A stretch of 64,000 nucleotides of DNA from Cupriavidus yeoncheonensis (GCF_905397275.1 NZ_CAJPUY010000006.1:1-64000), one strand, 5' to 3'; shown: positions 48,783 to 58,168, counted from the stretch's first letter. Made by a program: numbers and translations. The notes: a model not told the origin generated them from the letters alone.

Positions 48783-49718
48783 ATGAACCTGCCCAACTAC
48801 GTGAAGATCGTCGAGGTCGGACCGCGCGACGGCTTGCAGAACGAAAAGGCCATGGTGCCGACCGACGTCAAGGTGTCGTTGATCAACCAGCTGACCGAGG
48901 CCGGTTTCGTCAATATCGAGGCCGCGTCCTTTGTCTCGCCCAAATGGGTGCCGCAGATGGCCGACGGTGCCGACGTGATGGCGCGCATCCAGCGCCGTCC
49001 CGGCACGCTGTATTCGGTGCTCACGCCCAATATGAAGGGGCTGGAGGGCGCGGTGGCGGCCGCTGCCGATGAGGTCGTGATCTTCGGCGCCGCCAGCGAG
49101 GCGTTCTCGCAGAAGAACATCAACTGCTCGATCGCCGAATCGATCGCGCGCTTCGAGCCGGTGGCCGAGGCCGCGAAGGAAAAAGGCATTCGCCTGCGCG
49201 GCAGCATTTCGTGCGCGCTGGGCTGCCCGTACCAGGGCGAGGTGCCGGTGAGCGCCGTGGTGGACGTAGTGCGCCGCATGCGCGCACTGGGCTGCGACGA
49301 GATCGATATCGCCGACACCATCGGCGTGGGCACCCCCGGCAAGGTGCAGGACGTGATGCGCGCGGTATCGGCGGAATTTGCGATGGACCGCCTGTCGGGG
49401 CATTTCCACGACACCTACGGCCAGGCGCTGTCGAACATCCTGGCCAGCCTGGAAGTGGGCATCTCGATCTTCCATGCATCGGTGGCCGGTCTGGGCGGCT
49501 GTCCGTACGCCAAGGGCGCGACCGGCAACGTGGCGACCGAGGACGTGCTGTACATGCTGCACGGCCTGGGCATCCATACCGGCATCGACCTGGAGGCCGT
49601 GGTGCGGACGGGCGACTACATCTCGCAGGCGGTTGGCCGCGCCAACAGCTCGCGCGTGGGCCGCGCGCTGCTGGCCAAGTGGGCCGCCGCCAGCGAGGCT
49701 GCGCCTACGTGCGCGTAA
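48783..49718 (+). CDS. liuE: Hydroxymethylglutaryl-CoA lyase
   Basis: A 311-residue TIM-barrel lyase splitting HMG-CoA to acetyl-CoA and acetoacetate, the last step of leucine degradation. Signatures: KIVEVGPRDGLQNEK (residues 8-22), the metal-binding region HFHDTYGQALSN and the G-loop SVAGLGGCPYAKGATGNVAT with the active cysteine. GGAGACAGCC precedes the ATG. It completes the set liuA-E in this window. Confidence 0.95.
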   Translation: MNLPNYVKIVEVGPRDGLQNEKAMVPTDVKVSLINQLTEAGFVNIEAASFVSPKWVPQMADGADVMARIQRRPGTLYSVLTPNMKGLEGAVAAAADEVVIFGAASEAFSQKNINCSIAESIARFEPVAEAAKEKGIRLRGSISCALGCPYQGEVPVSAVVDVVRRMRALGCDEIDIADTIGVGTPGKVQDVMRAVSAEFAMDRLSGHFHDTYGQALSNILASLEVGISIFHASVAGLGGCPYAKGATGNVATEDVLYMLHGLGIHTGIDLEAVVRTGDYISQAVGRANSSRVGRALLAKWAAASEAAPTCA

Positions 49719-49748
49719 GCCTGGCAACGACATGACAAAGGAGCAGGA

Positions 49749-50267
49749 ATGAGCCAGTCCGCCGAACAGGTCGCCGAACAGATCGAATTGCCGGAATCCG
49801 CACAGCGTGTCGCGGGCCTGCTGGCCGAACTCGGGCATGACCGTCCGGTGGTGATGCTGCCGGCCACCGGCAAGACCTCCGCCGAGGCGGCCGCCGGCCT
49901 GGGCTGCAGCGTGGCGGAGATTGCCAAATCGATCATCTTCCGGCGCGTCGAAGACGATGCGCCGGTGCTGGTGATCGCCAGCGGCAGCAACCGTGTCGAC
50001 GAAGCCAAGGTGGCGGCGCGCGTCGGCGCGCTGGGCAAGGCCGATGCCAGGTTCGTGCGCGAGAAGACCGGCTATGCCATCGGCGGCGTCTGCCCGATCG
50101 GCCATGCGGTGCCTCCGGTCATGCTGCTCGACCAGGACCTGTTCCGCTATGACAGCCTGTGGGCCGCGGCCGGGCATCCGCACGCCGTGTTCAACCTGAC
50201 GCCGCAGCAGCTGCAGCAGATGACCGGCGCGGAAGTGGCGGATGTCGCCCTGGGGGCGGCGGCATGA
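49749..50267 (+). CDS. YbaK/EbsC family aminoacyl-tRNA deacylase-like protein
   Basis: A 172-residue protein of the YbaK/ProX editing-domain family: AAGLGCSVAEIAKSIIFRRV near residues 49-68, LVIASGSNRVDEAKVAARVG and the family core GYAIGGVCPIGHAVPPVMLLD. Relatives hydrolyse mischarged tRNAs such as Cys-tRNA(Pro) or Ala-tRNA(Pro). A GGAGCAGGA ribosome site precedes the start. It overlaps the following thioesterase as ATGA. Confidence 0.88.
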   Translation: MSQSAEQVAEQIELPESAQRVAGLLAELGHDRPVVMLPATGKTSAEAAAGLGCSVAEIAKSIIFRRVEDDAPVLVIASGSNRVDEAKVAARVGALGKADARFVREKTGYAIGGVCPIGHAVPPVMLLDQDLFRYDSLWAAAGHPHAVFNLTPQQLQQMTGAEVADVALGAAA

Positions 50268-50692
50268 GCCCAGAACTGCGGCCCGGCCTTGAGTTCTCGT
50301 GGCAGTACGTCGTGCCGCGCAAGGCCTCGGTGCCGCACCTCTACGATGACATCCCGATGTGCACGGAGATGCCGGACGTACTGGCCACCGGGTACATGGT
50401 CGGCATCATGGAGTGCGCCTGCCTGCAGGCACTGCGCGAACACCTGGACTGGCCGCGCGAGCAGACCCTCGGCACGCTGGTCAGCTTTTCGCACCTGGCG
50501 GCCACGCCGCCGGGCATGACCATCACGGTCAAGGGCCGGCTGGTGGAGGTGGATGGGCGCAGGCTGCGTTTTGAAGTGAGCGCCTGGGACGGCGAGGACA
50601 AGATCACGGAAGGCGTGCACGAGCGCCACGTGATCGATGCCGCGCGCTTCAACCGGAAGATCGCCGCCAAGGCTGCCCGGACTGCGGGCTGA
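50264..50692 (+). CDS. Hotdog-fold thioesterase family protein (FlK-like)
   Basis: A 142-residue hotdog protein starting MSPELRPGLEFSWQYVVPRK, with the segment VLATGYMVGIMECACLQALR and SHLAATPPGMTITVKGRLVE, a layout shared with fluoroacetyl-CoA thioesterase FlK and related small thioesterases. The thioester substrate is unknown. The start overlaps the YbaK stop as ATGA and the DUF1289 gene follows after four bases, so it sits in a tight four-gene run. A fluoroacetate-dehalogenase-like gene lies 8 kb away but no direct link is shown. Confidence 0.8.
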   Translation: MSPELRPGLEFSWQYVVPRKASVPHLYDDIPMCTEMPDVLATGYMVGIMECACLQALREHLDWPREQTLGTLVSFSHLAATPPGMTITVKGRLVEVDGRRLRFEVSAWDGEDKITEGVHERHVIDAARFNRKIAAKAARTAG

Positions 50693-50696
50693 GACC

Positions 50697-50948
50697 ATGG
50701 TGCTGACGGCTGCCCTCATCCGGGACATCACGCGCCGCGCGCGTTCGGCGCAGACTGCGCAGCCCGTGCCTTCGCCATGCCGCAACGTATGCCACATGGA
50801 CGCGGACAGCGGCTATTGCGAAGGCTGCCTGCGCACCATCGAAGAGATTGCCGGCTGGTCGGCCATGGCCGAGGACGACAAGCGCCGCATCTGGGCGCAG
50901 ATGTCGCAGCGCGCCGACCGGCTGGCCGGTAGGAGACCCTTGCCTTGA
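50697..50948 (+). CDS. DUF1289 domain-containing protein
   Basis: An 83-residue protein with the DUF1289 cysteine pattern PSPCRNVCHMDADSGYCEGC, likely a small metal- or iron-sulfur-binding motif, then LRTIEEIAGWSAMAEDDKRR. Such proteins are often encoded beside thioesterase or MBL genes in betaproteobacteria. It starts four bases after the thioesterase stop and its own stop overlaps the next start. The function is unknown. Confidence 0.85.
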   Translation: MVLTAALIRDITRRARSAQTAQPVPSPCRNVCHMDADSGYCEGCLRTIEEIAGWSAMAEDDKRRIWAQMSQRADRLAGRRPLP

Positions 50949-51874
50949 GCGACACCACGCCACCGCGGTTGCCGGCCACCATGCGCGTCTTCGAACGCGG
51001 CTGGCTGTCGTCCAACAACATCCTGTTCATCGACGGCGACGATACCGCGCTCGTCGACAGCGGCTACGCCACGCACGCGCCGCAGACGGTGGCGCTGCTC
51101 GAATCGACGCTGCAGGGGCATCCGCTGAAGCGGCTCATCAATACCCATCTGCATTCCGACCATTGCGGCGGCAATGCCGCGCTGCAGGCGCGCTGGCAGC
51201 CACACACGTCGATTCCCGGCGCCGAAGCGGCCGCCGTCTCGGCATGGGATGTCGATGCGCTGAGCTACAAGGCGACCGGTCAGCAATGCGACCGCTTCAC
51301 GTTCGATGCGCTGCTGCATGACGGGGACGTGTTGCGCCTTGGCGGCATCGACTGGCAGGTCGTCGCCGCACCGGGGCATGACCCGCATGCGGTGATGCTG
51401 TTCGCTCCGCAGCAGCGCCTCCTGATTGCCGGCGATGCGTTGTGGGAGAGCGGCTTCGGGGTGATCTTTCCCGAGCTGGAAGGGGAGAGCGGGTTTGCCG
51501 AGCAGGCTGCGGTGCTGGATCGCATTGCCGAACTGGATGCGCGCGTGGTGATTCCCGGCCACGGCCGCCCCTTTGCCGACGTGGCCGGAGCCCTCGAACG
51601 CGCGCGTGGCAGGCTCGCTTACCTCGGTGGGGATCCGCAACGCAATGCGAGCCACGCGGTCAAGGTGCTGGTCAAGTTCAAGCTGCTGGAAGCGCAGCGG
51701 ATGCATCGCGACGCGTTGTTGGACTGGATGCAGGAGGCGCCGCTGATGGTGGCCATTCAGCAGCGCTTCATGGCGGGGCAGACGATGGAGGAGATTCTGT
51801 CGCAGACGCTGCGGGCGCTGGCGGGGGTGAAGGCGCTGGCGCTGGAGGGCGATGTGGTGGTGAACGTGGGCTGA
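50945..51874 (+). CDS. MBL fold metallo-hydrolase
   Basis: A 309-residue metallo-beta-lactamase-fold protein with the metal motif INTHLHSDHCGGNAAL, a downstream APGHDPHAVMLF histidine motif, LIAGDALWESGFGV aspartate and IPGHGRPFADV histidine, followed by a C-terminal helical domain. It starts with TTG at 50945, overlapping the DUF1289 stop as TTGA, with GGAG about ten bases upstream. The substrate is unknown; glyoxalase II-like thioesters are typical. It ends the plus-strand run before a convergent receptor gene. Confidence 0.85.
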   Translation: MSDTTPPRLPATMRVFERGWLSSNNILFIDGDDTALVDSGYATHAPQTVALLESTLQGHPLKRLINTHLHSDHCGGNAALQARWQPHTSIPGAEAAAVSAWDVDALSYKATGQQCDRFTFDALLHDGDVLRLGGIDWQVVAAPGHDPHAVMLFAPQQRLLIAGDALWESGFGVIFPELEGESGFAEQAAVLDRIAELDARVVIPGHGRPFADVAGALERARGRLAYLGGDPQRNASHAVKVLVKFKLLEAQRMHRDALLDWMQEAPLMVAIQQRFMAGQTMEEILSQTLRALAGVKALALEGDVVVNVG

Positions 51875-51910
51875 GCCTTGAGGCCGTTGACATGGCCAGG
51901 ACAGCTAGCG

Positions 51911-51948
51911 TTTGCTCCCCTCTCCCGTTCATGGGAGCGGGGAGCAAA
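51911..51948. repeat. Dispersed intergenic palindrome, copy 4 (likely bidirectional terminator)
   Basis: TTTGCTCCCCTCTCCC (51911-51926) and GGGAGCGGGGAGCAAA (51933-51948) form a 16-bp stem with one mismatch. It lies between convergent genes (MBL hydrolase and TonB receptor) and has T/A runs at both ends, so it could terminate both. The inner CCCCTCTCCCG core ties it to the other three copies. Confidence 0.75.
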
Positions 51949-52023
51949 CAGTCAGACATTCAGCGTATTTCATGTATCCGGGGCTGTACCGCTCGATCGC
52001 TGTTGCAAGCGACCGGGGCCTGC

Positions 52024-54153
52024 TCAGAACATCGTCCTGAATCCCACCTTCACGCTCCTGCCCGGCAACGGCGCAATATCCCTGAGGATCGAAGAAGCAT
52101 TGCGCGCCTCCTGGTTGGTCAGGTTGTCGCCGCGCAGATAGACCAGCGTCTGCGTGCCGGAGGTCTTGAACTTGTAGGTCAGCGCCAGGCTCAGCAGCGT
52201 GTAGGCGTCGGTGGGCGTGTCGTTGGCCGGTACGCGGGTCTGCCTGGCCGCGTAGGTGACATCCACGCGCGCGCCCCATGGGCCCGCGCCATAGACCAGC
52301 GCACCGCCCAGCCGCAGCGGCGCGAGTCTCGGCAGCGGCTCACCGGTGTTGCGATTCTCCCCGCGCACATAATCCGCCCGCGCCTCGAAATCCAGCGTAT
52401 CGCTCGACGTCAGCATCTTCTGGAACAGCCGGGCCTTGCCTTCGGCCTCGAAGCCGTACAGCGTGGCCGGCACTCCCAGGTACTGGAATTCGGGCAGCGA
52501 GCCGGGACTGCCCGGGGCGACGACATCGCCGGCATCGTCGCGCGCGCGGCCCGTGGACAGCAGCGCCAGGTAGTTGGCGAAGCGGCTGTAGTAGCCCGAC
52601 ACGCTCGCGCTGTGCGGGCCGTACTTGTAGCGCATGCCGAGGTCCACGGAGGTGGCGCGCTCCTTGCTGGCATTGGGATCGCCCAGTTCCCATGCGCCGG
52701 TGGCCACGTGCGGCCCGTTGGCGTACAGCTCGTAGAAGGTCGGTGCGCGCTCGGTGTACGAGACATTGCTGGTCAGCGACCACAGCGAATTCAGCTTGTA
52801 GAGCAGGCCGGCCGACGCACTGGTGGCATTGAAGCTGCGGCTGGCATCGGTGAAGCGGTCATTGCCGTTGGCGCTGGCCGTGATACTGCTGTGGTCCAGC
52901 CGTCCGCCGAAGTTGAGCTTGAAGTCGCCGGCGCTGTCGAGCGGCAGTTCTTCGAACACGAACAGCGCGGCGTTGTCGGTGTTGGTGCTTGGCACGAACG
53001 CTTCCTCGCCCAGCGCGGAGAACTGCGTGTGGCCGAACTGCGTGCCGATCACCCCGCTCATCCTGCCAATCCTGGCGTGTTTGGCTTCGAAGCGCGCGTC
53101 CCAGCCCTGATTCTTGAAGATGGTGCCGGTCTCGCCGTTCTCGATTTCCCTGTGCTCGTAGTCCGTATAGCTGAACTTGCCCTTGACGGACTCCAGGATG
53201 CCGGAGGTGTTGGCTAGCAGGTTGCGCGCCTCGCCTTCGAGCGCGAAGCGGTCCTGCCGCATCTTCAGCCGCACGTCGTCCTCGGCCGGCGTGCCGTATT
53301 CGTTGCGGTAGGCGCTGTAGTTGGCGCCGATGAAGCCGTCCGCCCAGGTATAGGAGCCGCCCAGCGAGCCACCGTCCTGCTGCGCGCTGGTATTGGGCAG
53401 GCGGCCGCTGGCCTCGGTCTCGCCTTCGGGCAGCGGCTGGCTGGCACGCAGGCGGTCGCTGCGCGCGAAGCCCGGGATATGCAGGTCGCTGGTCTTGCGC
53501 GCGAACGCGTCGGCGTGGATCGCGAACTGGCCGTTGCCGGCCTCGACCAGCGCGCTGGCATTGCGTGCCACGTCGCCTCCCGCAGTGGCGCTCGCGTCGA
53601 CGGCGCCGCCGATGCCTTCGACCGGTTCCTTCGGAATGCGGTTGTCGATCACGTTGACGACGCCGCCGATGGCATTGCCGCCGTACATCAGCGCCGCCGG
53701 CCCGCGCACGACTTCGATGCGTTCGGCCACGAGCGGATCGACCGGCACCGCGTGGTCGTAGGACAGCGTCGAGGCATCGACCGTGGAGCCACCGTTCTGC
53801 AGCACCTTGATGCGGTCTCCGTCGAGGCCACGGATGACCGGGCGGCTGGCGTTGGGGCCGAAGTAGCTCGACGACACGCCGGGCAGCTTGTCCAGCGTCT
53901 CGCCGAGCGTGCTGTTCTGGCGCAGCGACAGGGCGTCGCCGCTGAGTGAGGAGACCGGCGCAACCATGTCGTTCAGCTCGCTGCCAAGCGGGTTCGCGGT
54001 GACCACCACTTCCTTGAGGGTGGCGGCAGCGGGCGCGGCGGCGGTCGCAGGTTCGCTGGCGGTCTGGGCCAGCGCGCCGGTGGAGACAATCAGGGCAGCA
54101 AGGGCTGCCAGCGGCGTGCGCCGCAGCATGGGGTGTTGCAGGGTAGGAGGCAT
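52024..54153 (-). CDS. TonB-dependent outer-membrane receptor (probable metal uptake)
   Basis: A 709-residue receptor with signal peptide (LAALAALIVSTGALAQTASE region), a plug domain (LKEVVVTANPLGSELNDMVA, then RPVIRGLDGDRIKVLQNGGS and IEVVRGPAALMYGGNAIGGV) and a long beta-barrel ending in KVGFRTMF with terminal phenylalanine. It is last in a minus-strand run with a COG0523 GTPase and a small His/Cys exported protein, and a Zur-box-like motif lies at the head of that run. The layout resembles ZnuD-type zinc receptors; zinc as substrate is inferred from context. Confidence 0.9.
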   Translation of the reverse strand: MPPTLQHPMLRRTPLAALAALIVSTGALAQTASEPATAAAPAAATLKEVVVTANPLGSELNDMVAPVSSLSGDALSLRQNSTLGETLDKLPGVSSSYFGPNASRPVIRGLDGDRIKVLQNGGSTVDASTLSYDHAVPVDPLVAERIEVVRGPAALMYGGNAIGGVVNVIDNRIPKEPVEGIGGAVDASATAGGDVARNASALVEAGNGQFAIHADAFARKTSDLHIPGFARSDRLRASQPLPEGETEASGRLPNTSAQQDGGSLGGSYTWADGFIGANYSAYRNEYGTPAEDDVRLKMRQDRFALEGEARNLLANTSGILESVKGKFSYTDYEHREIENGETGTIFKNQGWDARFEAKHARIGRMSGVIGTQFGHTQFSALGEEAFVPSTNTDNAALFVFEELPLDSAGDFKLNFGGRLDHSSITASANGNDRFTDASRSFNATSASAGLLYKLNSLWSLTSNVSYTERAPTFYELYANGPHVATGAWELGDPNASKERATSVDLGMRYKYGPHSASVSGYYSRFANYLALLSTGRARDDAGDVVAPGSPGSLPEFQYLGVPATLYGFEAEGKARLFQKMLTSSDTLDFEARADYVRGENRNTGEPLPRLAPLRLGGALVYGAGPWGARVDVTYAARQTRVPANDTPTDAYTLLSLALTYKFKTSGTQTLVYLRGDNLTNQEARNASSILRDIAPLPGRSVKVGFRTMF

Positions 54154-54308
54154 GGCTCGCGATTCGATGCGATGGCAATCGGGCGGACGGCCGTGCCGGT
54201 GCCGGTATCGCGCGCGCCGCGCACGATCAGGTGCGGGACGGGCGCGAGGCCGGCCGGCAAGGACGCGCGCGTTCGTACTGCGGAGCCGGCGGCAAGCCGC
54301 GGCCCGGA

Positions 54309-54719
54309 TCAGGCGAAGGCGGGCGTGTGCGCCGGCGGCGCGCGCGAGCGGAAGGGGTGGGCGGAAGGAAGGTCGGGCCAGCGCCAGGCCAGGCTGGCCG
54401 GCTTGACCGGCTTGCCGAAGGCCAGCGTGACCACCGGCGTGTAGCCGCAATGGCTGTCGGCGACGGTGGCGCCATCGAACAGAACGCACGAGTGGCCCGC
54501 CAGCTTCTGCGCGAACGGGCTGGCGTCGCCATGGTCGGCGGCGCTCGATTCGGCTGCCATGACCGCCAGCGGCGTGCCCATCAGGCCACCGTGCGCGACG
54601 CGGTGCGCGAGGCCTGCATGCTGCGCGCCCAGCAGGCACAGCACCAGCCACAGGGCCTGCCACAGCCCCGGGCCGCGCGCGCGCAGGCGGGCGAGATGCC
54701 GGGTGATCTCAGTGGTCAT
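54309..54719 (-). CDS. Small exported His/Cys-containing protein (DUF2946-like)
   Basis: A 136-residue protein with an N-terminal hydrophobic segment (LWQALWLVLCLLGAQHAGLA) followed by histidines (HRVAHGG), then FAQKLAGHSCVLFDGATVAD and SHCGYTPVVT, giving His and Cys residues suited to metal binding outside the cytoplasm. It overlaps the upstream GTPase gene by eleven bases (start 54719, GTPase stop at 54709), so translation is coupled. Family assignment to DUF2946 is tentative. It probably works with the TonB receptor 155 bases downstream. Confidence 0.65.
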   Translation of the reverse strand: MTTEITRHLARLRARGPGLWQALWLVLCLLGAQHAGLAHRVAHGGLMGTPLAVMAAESSAADHGDASPFAQKLAGHSCVLFDGATVADSHCGYTPVVTLAFGKPVKPASLAWRWPDLPSAHPFRSRAPPAHTPAFA

Positions 54720-55896
54720 GCGGGTGGCCACAATCGCAGTCGCCGTGCGCGTGGTCATGGCCATGATGATGGCCATGGTCATGGTCGTGGCCCTCGTCGT
54801 CGAAGGCATCTTCCCAGGCGGGGAAGGGGTCGGCATACATGGCCCAGGCATCGGGGCCGGCAGCCATCTCGGCGTCGGTCAGCAGGCAGGCGTCGAGGCA
54901 GGCTTCCAGGGCGGCGCGGTCCAGGTCCACGCCGACCAGCGCCAGTTCCTGGCGGCGGTCGCCGTAGGGGGCCGGCTGGCCATCGTCGAGCATGTCGGCG
55001 TCAAGCGCCGCGCGGTCCGCCGCATCGGTCGGCCACTCGGACGGATCGAGCGCGGCCCACCACGCACCTGCGGCGGCGGGACGGCACACGCCGCCCGCCT
55101 GGGCCCAGTCACCCGCGATGCCCATGCGGCTGGCCAGCCAGAACAGGCCCTTGGAGCGCAGCACATTGCCATGCTCGCGCATCCACTCGGTATGGATCAG
55201 GTCGGCAAAGCGGCCAGGGTGGAACGGCCGGCGGCGGCGGTAGACGAAGCCGCTCACGCCATGGAACCCGGGCAGCGGTTCGCCGCGCTGCAGGGCCAGC
55301 CAGCCTGGTGCGCCGGCGGTTTCCTCGAAATCGAAGCGGCGGGTGTCGAGCACATTCGCGGCCGGGACCTTGCCGAAGCTCGCCGGGATGACTTCCGCGC
55401 GCGGGTTGAACGCGCGCAGGACGGCTTCGAGCCGTGCCAGCGCGTCCGCGCCGACGAGGTCCGCCTTGTTCAGCACGATCACGTCGGCGAACTCGACCTG
55501 GGCGATCAGCACGTCGACCACCGTGCGGTCGTCCTCATCGCTGTCATCGGCATGCGGCTGGACGCGGTCACGCAGGAATTCGGCGTCGTTGACGTCGCGC
55601 AGGAATGTCGACGCATCCACCACGGTGACCAGCGTGTCCAGGCGCAGCGCCGTGCCCGCGCCATGCTCGTCCTCGAACAGCACGGCCTCGGCGATTGCCA
55701 TCGGATCTTCCGTGCCCTCGGCTTCCAGCAGCAGATGATCGAAACTGCCGCTGCCCGCCAGCCCGATGGCCTCCGGCAAATTGCCGGCCACCCCCACGCG
55801 CCTGTCGGCGCTGGCGGCAAGGAGATGCTGCAGCAAAGTGGACTTGCCGGCACCGGTGAATCCGGACAGCACGGTAACGGGCAGGCGATTGACCAT
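54709..55896 (-). CDS. COG0523 (CobW-like) GTPase lacking the CxCC motif
   Basis: A 395-residue G3E GTPase. The P-loop GFTGAGKSTLLQHLL is at residues 12-26, the Walker-B-like LLLEAEGTEDPMAIAE near 55-70 and the guanine motif VILNKADLV near 153. The region between P-loop and Walker B is 41 residues shorter than in its neighbour at 57089 (lysine 18 to the FD pair at 52 instead of 93), removing the GCICC metal-binding loop. The C-terminus is His-rich and holds GDCDCGHPHDH, an alternative metal site. It heads the operon with the TonB receptor, behind a Zur-box candidate. COG0523 proteins act as metallochaperones, often for zinc. Confidence 0.88.
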   Translation of the reverse strand: MVNRLPVTVLSGFTGAGKSTLLQHLLAASADRRVGVAGNLPEAIGLAGSGSFDHLLLEAEGTEDPMAIAEAVLFEDEHGAGTALRLDTLVTVVDASTFLRDVNDAEFLRDRVQPHADDSDEDDRTVVDVLIAQVEFADVIVLNKADLVGADALARLEAVLRAFNPRAEVIPASFGKVPAANVLDTRRFDFEETAGAPGWLALQRGEPLPGFHGVSGFVYRRRRPFHPGRFADLIHTEWMREHGNVLRSKGLFWLASRMGIAGDWAQAGGVCRPAAAGAWWAALDPSEWPTDAADRAALDADMLDDGQPAPYGDRRQELALVGVDLDRAALEACLDACLLTDAEMAAGPDAWAMYADPFPAWEDAFDDEGHDHDHGHHHGHDHAHGDCDCGHPHDH

Positions 55897-55943
55897 GGGA
55901 AGGAACGCGCAAAGGGCGCGCCGTCTGGCGCTCCCGGTGTTAA

Positions 55944-55958
55944 TGCAACAAAGTTGCG
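55944..55958. promoter_or_regulatory. Candidate Zur operator 1
   Basis: TGCAACAAAGTTGCG, a palindrome with GCAAC/GTTGC arms, 48 bases upstream of the COG0523 gene at 55896. Read on the minus strand it is CGCAACTTTGTTGCA, matching CGCAACTGAATTGCA upstream of zur at 12 of 15 positions in the same orientation. Shared by a zinc-type operon and the zur gene itself, it is a good Zur-box candidate. Confidence 0.65.
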
Positions 55959-56033
55959 ACTGTACCAGAAAGGCACTGCCGCCGACAGCCGGCAGGCCTA
56001 CACCATAGTAATGTCGTCGTCGCGCCGCGACAA

Positions 56034-56061
56034 AGCAAAACGGCCCGGAGATCCGGGCCGT
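56034..56061 (-). terminator. Intrinsic terminator after dksA
   Basis: On the minus strand CGGCCCGG (complement of 56060-56053) pairs with CCGGGCCG around a four-base loop and is followed by TTTTG. It lies 25 bases after the dksA stop and separates it from the COG0523 operon. Confidence 0.85.
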
Positions 56062-56085
56062 CAGGGTGCTGAGGGGCGGTGGGGC

Positions 56086-56772
56086 TCAGTCGCCGAACAG
56101 CTTCTGGCGCAGTTCGCGGCGCTGCTGCGCTTCGAGCGACAGCGTGGCGGTCGGACGGGCCAGCAGGCGCGGCACGCCGATCGGCTCGCCGGTTTCCTCG
56201 CACCAGCCGTAATCGCCGGACTCGATCCGGGTCAGCGACTGCTCGACCTTCTTGAGCAGCTTGCGCTCGCGGTCGCGGGTGCGCAGTTCCAGCGCGTGCT
56301 CTTCCTCGATCGTGGCGCGGTCCGCCGGATCCGGCACGATGACCGTTTCGCGCAGGTGTTCCGTGGTCTGATCAGCGTTCTTCAGGATTTCGTCACGCAG
56401 CTGCTCAAGGCGATGCTTGAAGAAGGCGAGCTGCGCTTCGTTCATGTAATCCTTGTCGCTCATCTTCAGGATTTCAGCTTCAGTCAGAAGTTTGTTGCTG
56501 CTCATGGTTGCTGCTGATTCTCTTGTTGATCCGACCGGCGGCGTCTGGGTCCGCTCGGGTGCTGTGTCCACGTGCTTGCGCGGGGCGGACGTTTCACTCT
56601 GGCTGGCTGCAGCCTTGCTGCTTCGCGGGCCTCCCTTGGCCTCAACCGCGCCGGCGTGAGCCGTACCGCCGCGGGGAGCCGGCGCAGCCTTCACAGACTG
56701 CGCCTTGAGCGTCTCTGCCGCGGCACTACCTGTCTTGCTGCGGCTTTCTTTCGTCTTTGTTGCGGCTGTCAT
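56086..56772 (-). CDS. dksA: RNA polymerase-binding transcription factor DksA, single-cysteine type
   Basis: The C-terminal 139 residues (from MSSNKLLTEAEILKMSDKDY) match DksA, which enters the RNA polymerase secondary channel and, with ppGpp, adjusts rRNA and amino-acid promoters. The coiled-coil tip DPADRATIEEEHALE is intact. The zinc-finger region GWCEETGEPIGVPRLLARPT has one cysteine where E. coli DksA has four, so it should fold without zinc. The frame extends upstream with an Ala/Lys/Thr-rich, presumably disordered stretch of about 89 residues to an ATG at 56772 with AGAGG before it; an ATG at 56505 would give the bare family length, so the start is uncertain. Confidence 0.88.
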   Translation of the reverse strand: MTAATKTKESRSKTGSAAAETLKAQSVKAAPAPRGGTAHAGAVEAKGGPRSSKAAASQSETSAPRKHVDTAPERTQTPPVGSTRESAATMSSNKLLTEAEILKMSDKDYMNEAQLAFFKHRLEQLRDEILKNADQTTEHLRETVIVPDPADRATIEEEHALELRTRDRERKLLKKVEQSLTRIESGDYGWCEETGEPIGVPRLLARPTATLSLEAQQRRELRQKLFGD

Positions 56773-56955
56773 GGGGACACCTCTCTCTCGCGTCGGTATG
56801 GAACGGCGCGTGCCAGGTACCCCAAGCGGAGGGCGGTCTCCGCACGAAGCCCTGCGACCGCACCTGCCGGCGGCCTGCCTCGTGCTGACGACAACCGCCG
56901 CCCTGCAGACACCGGCGGCGGGAAAAAGGTGCGCCGCCAGTATCAAATCCGGCCT

Positions 56956-56961
56956 ATTGTA
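56956..56961 (-). promoter_or_regulatory. Possible -10 box for dksA
   Basis: On the minus strand this reads TACAAT, in an AT-rich patch (56940-57005) of the 316-base gap upstream of dksA. It would give a leader of about 180 bases to the ATG at 56772. No Zur-like palindrome was seen in this gap, and nothing else in it was recognised. Confidence 0.35.
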
Positions 56962-57088
56962 CTTGAACAAATTTTTCCAAGATACGGAAAAGGCCTTGCC
57001 ATAACTTCGGTGTTTCCCCGGTACCCCGAATGGGGGAGATGCCGGAGCCGACATGTAGCGAGGAGCCGCCATGATGCGGCTGCCGCAC

Positions 57089-58168
<1,080 letters not shown>

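Noticed and set aside
55710-55890. Frameshift or deletion error in the CxCC-less GTPase
   Set aside because: The codons run cleanly from the P-loop into the Walker-B segment with normal codon usage; a 41-residue in-frame loss is not a sequencing slip.
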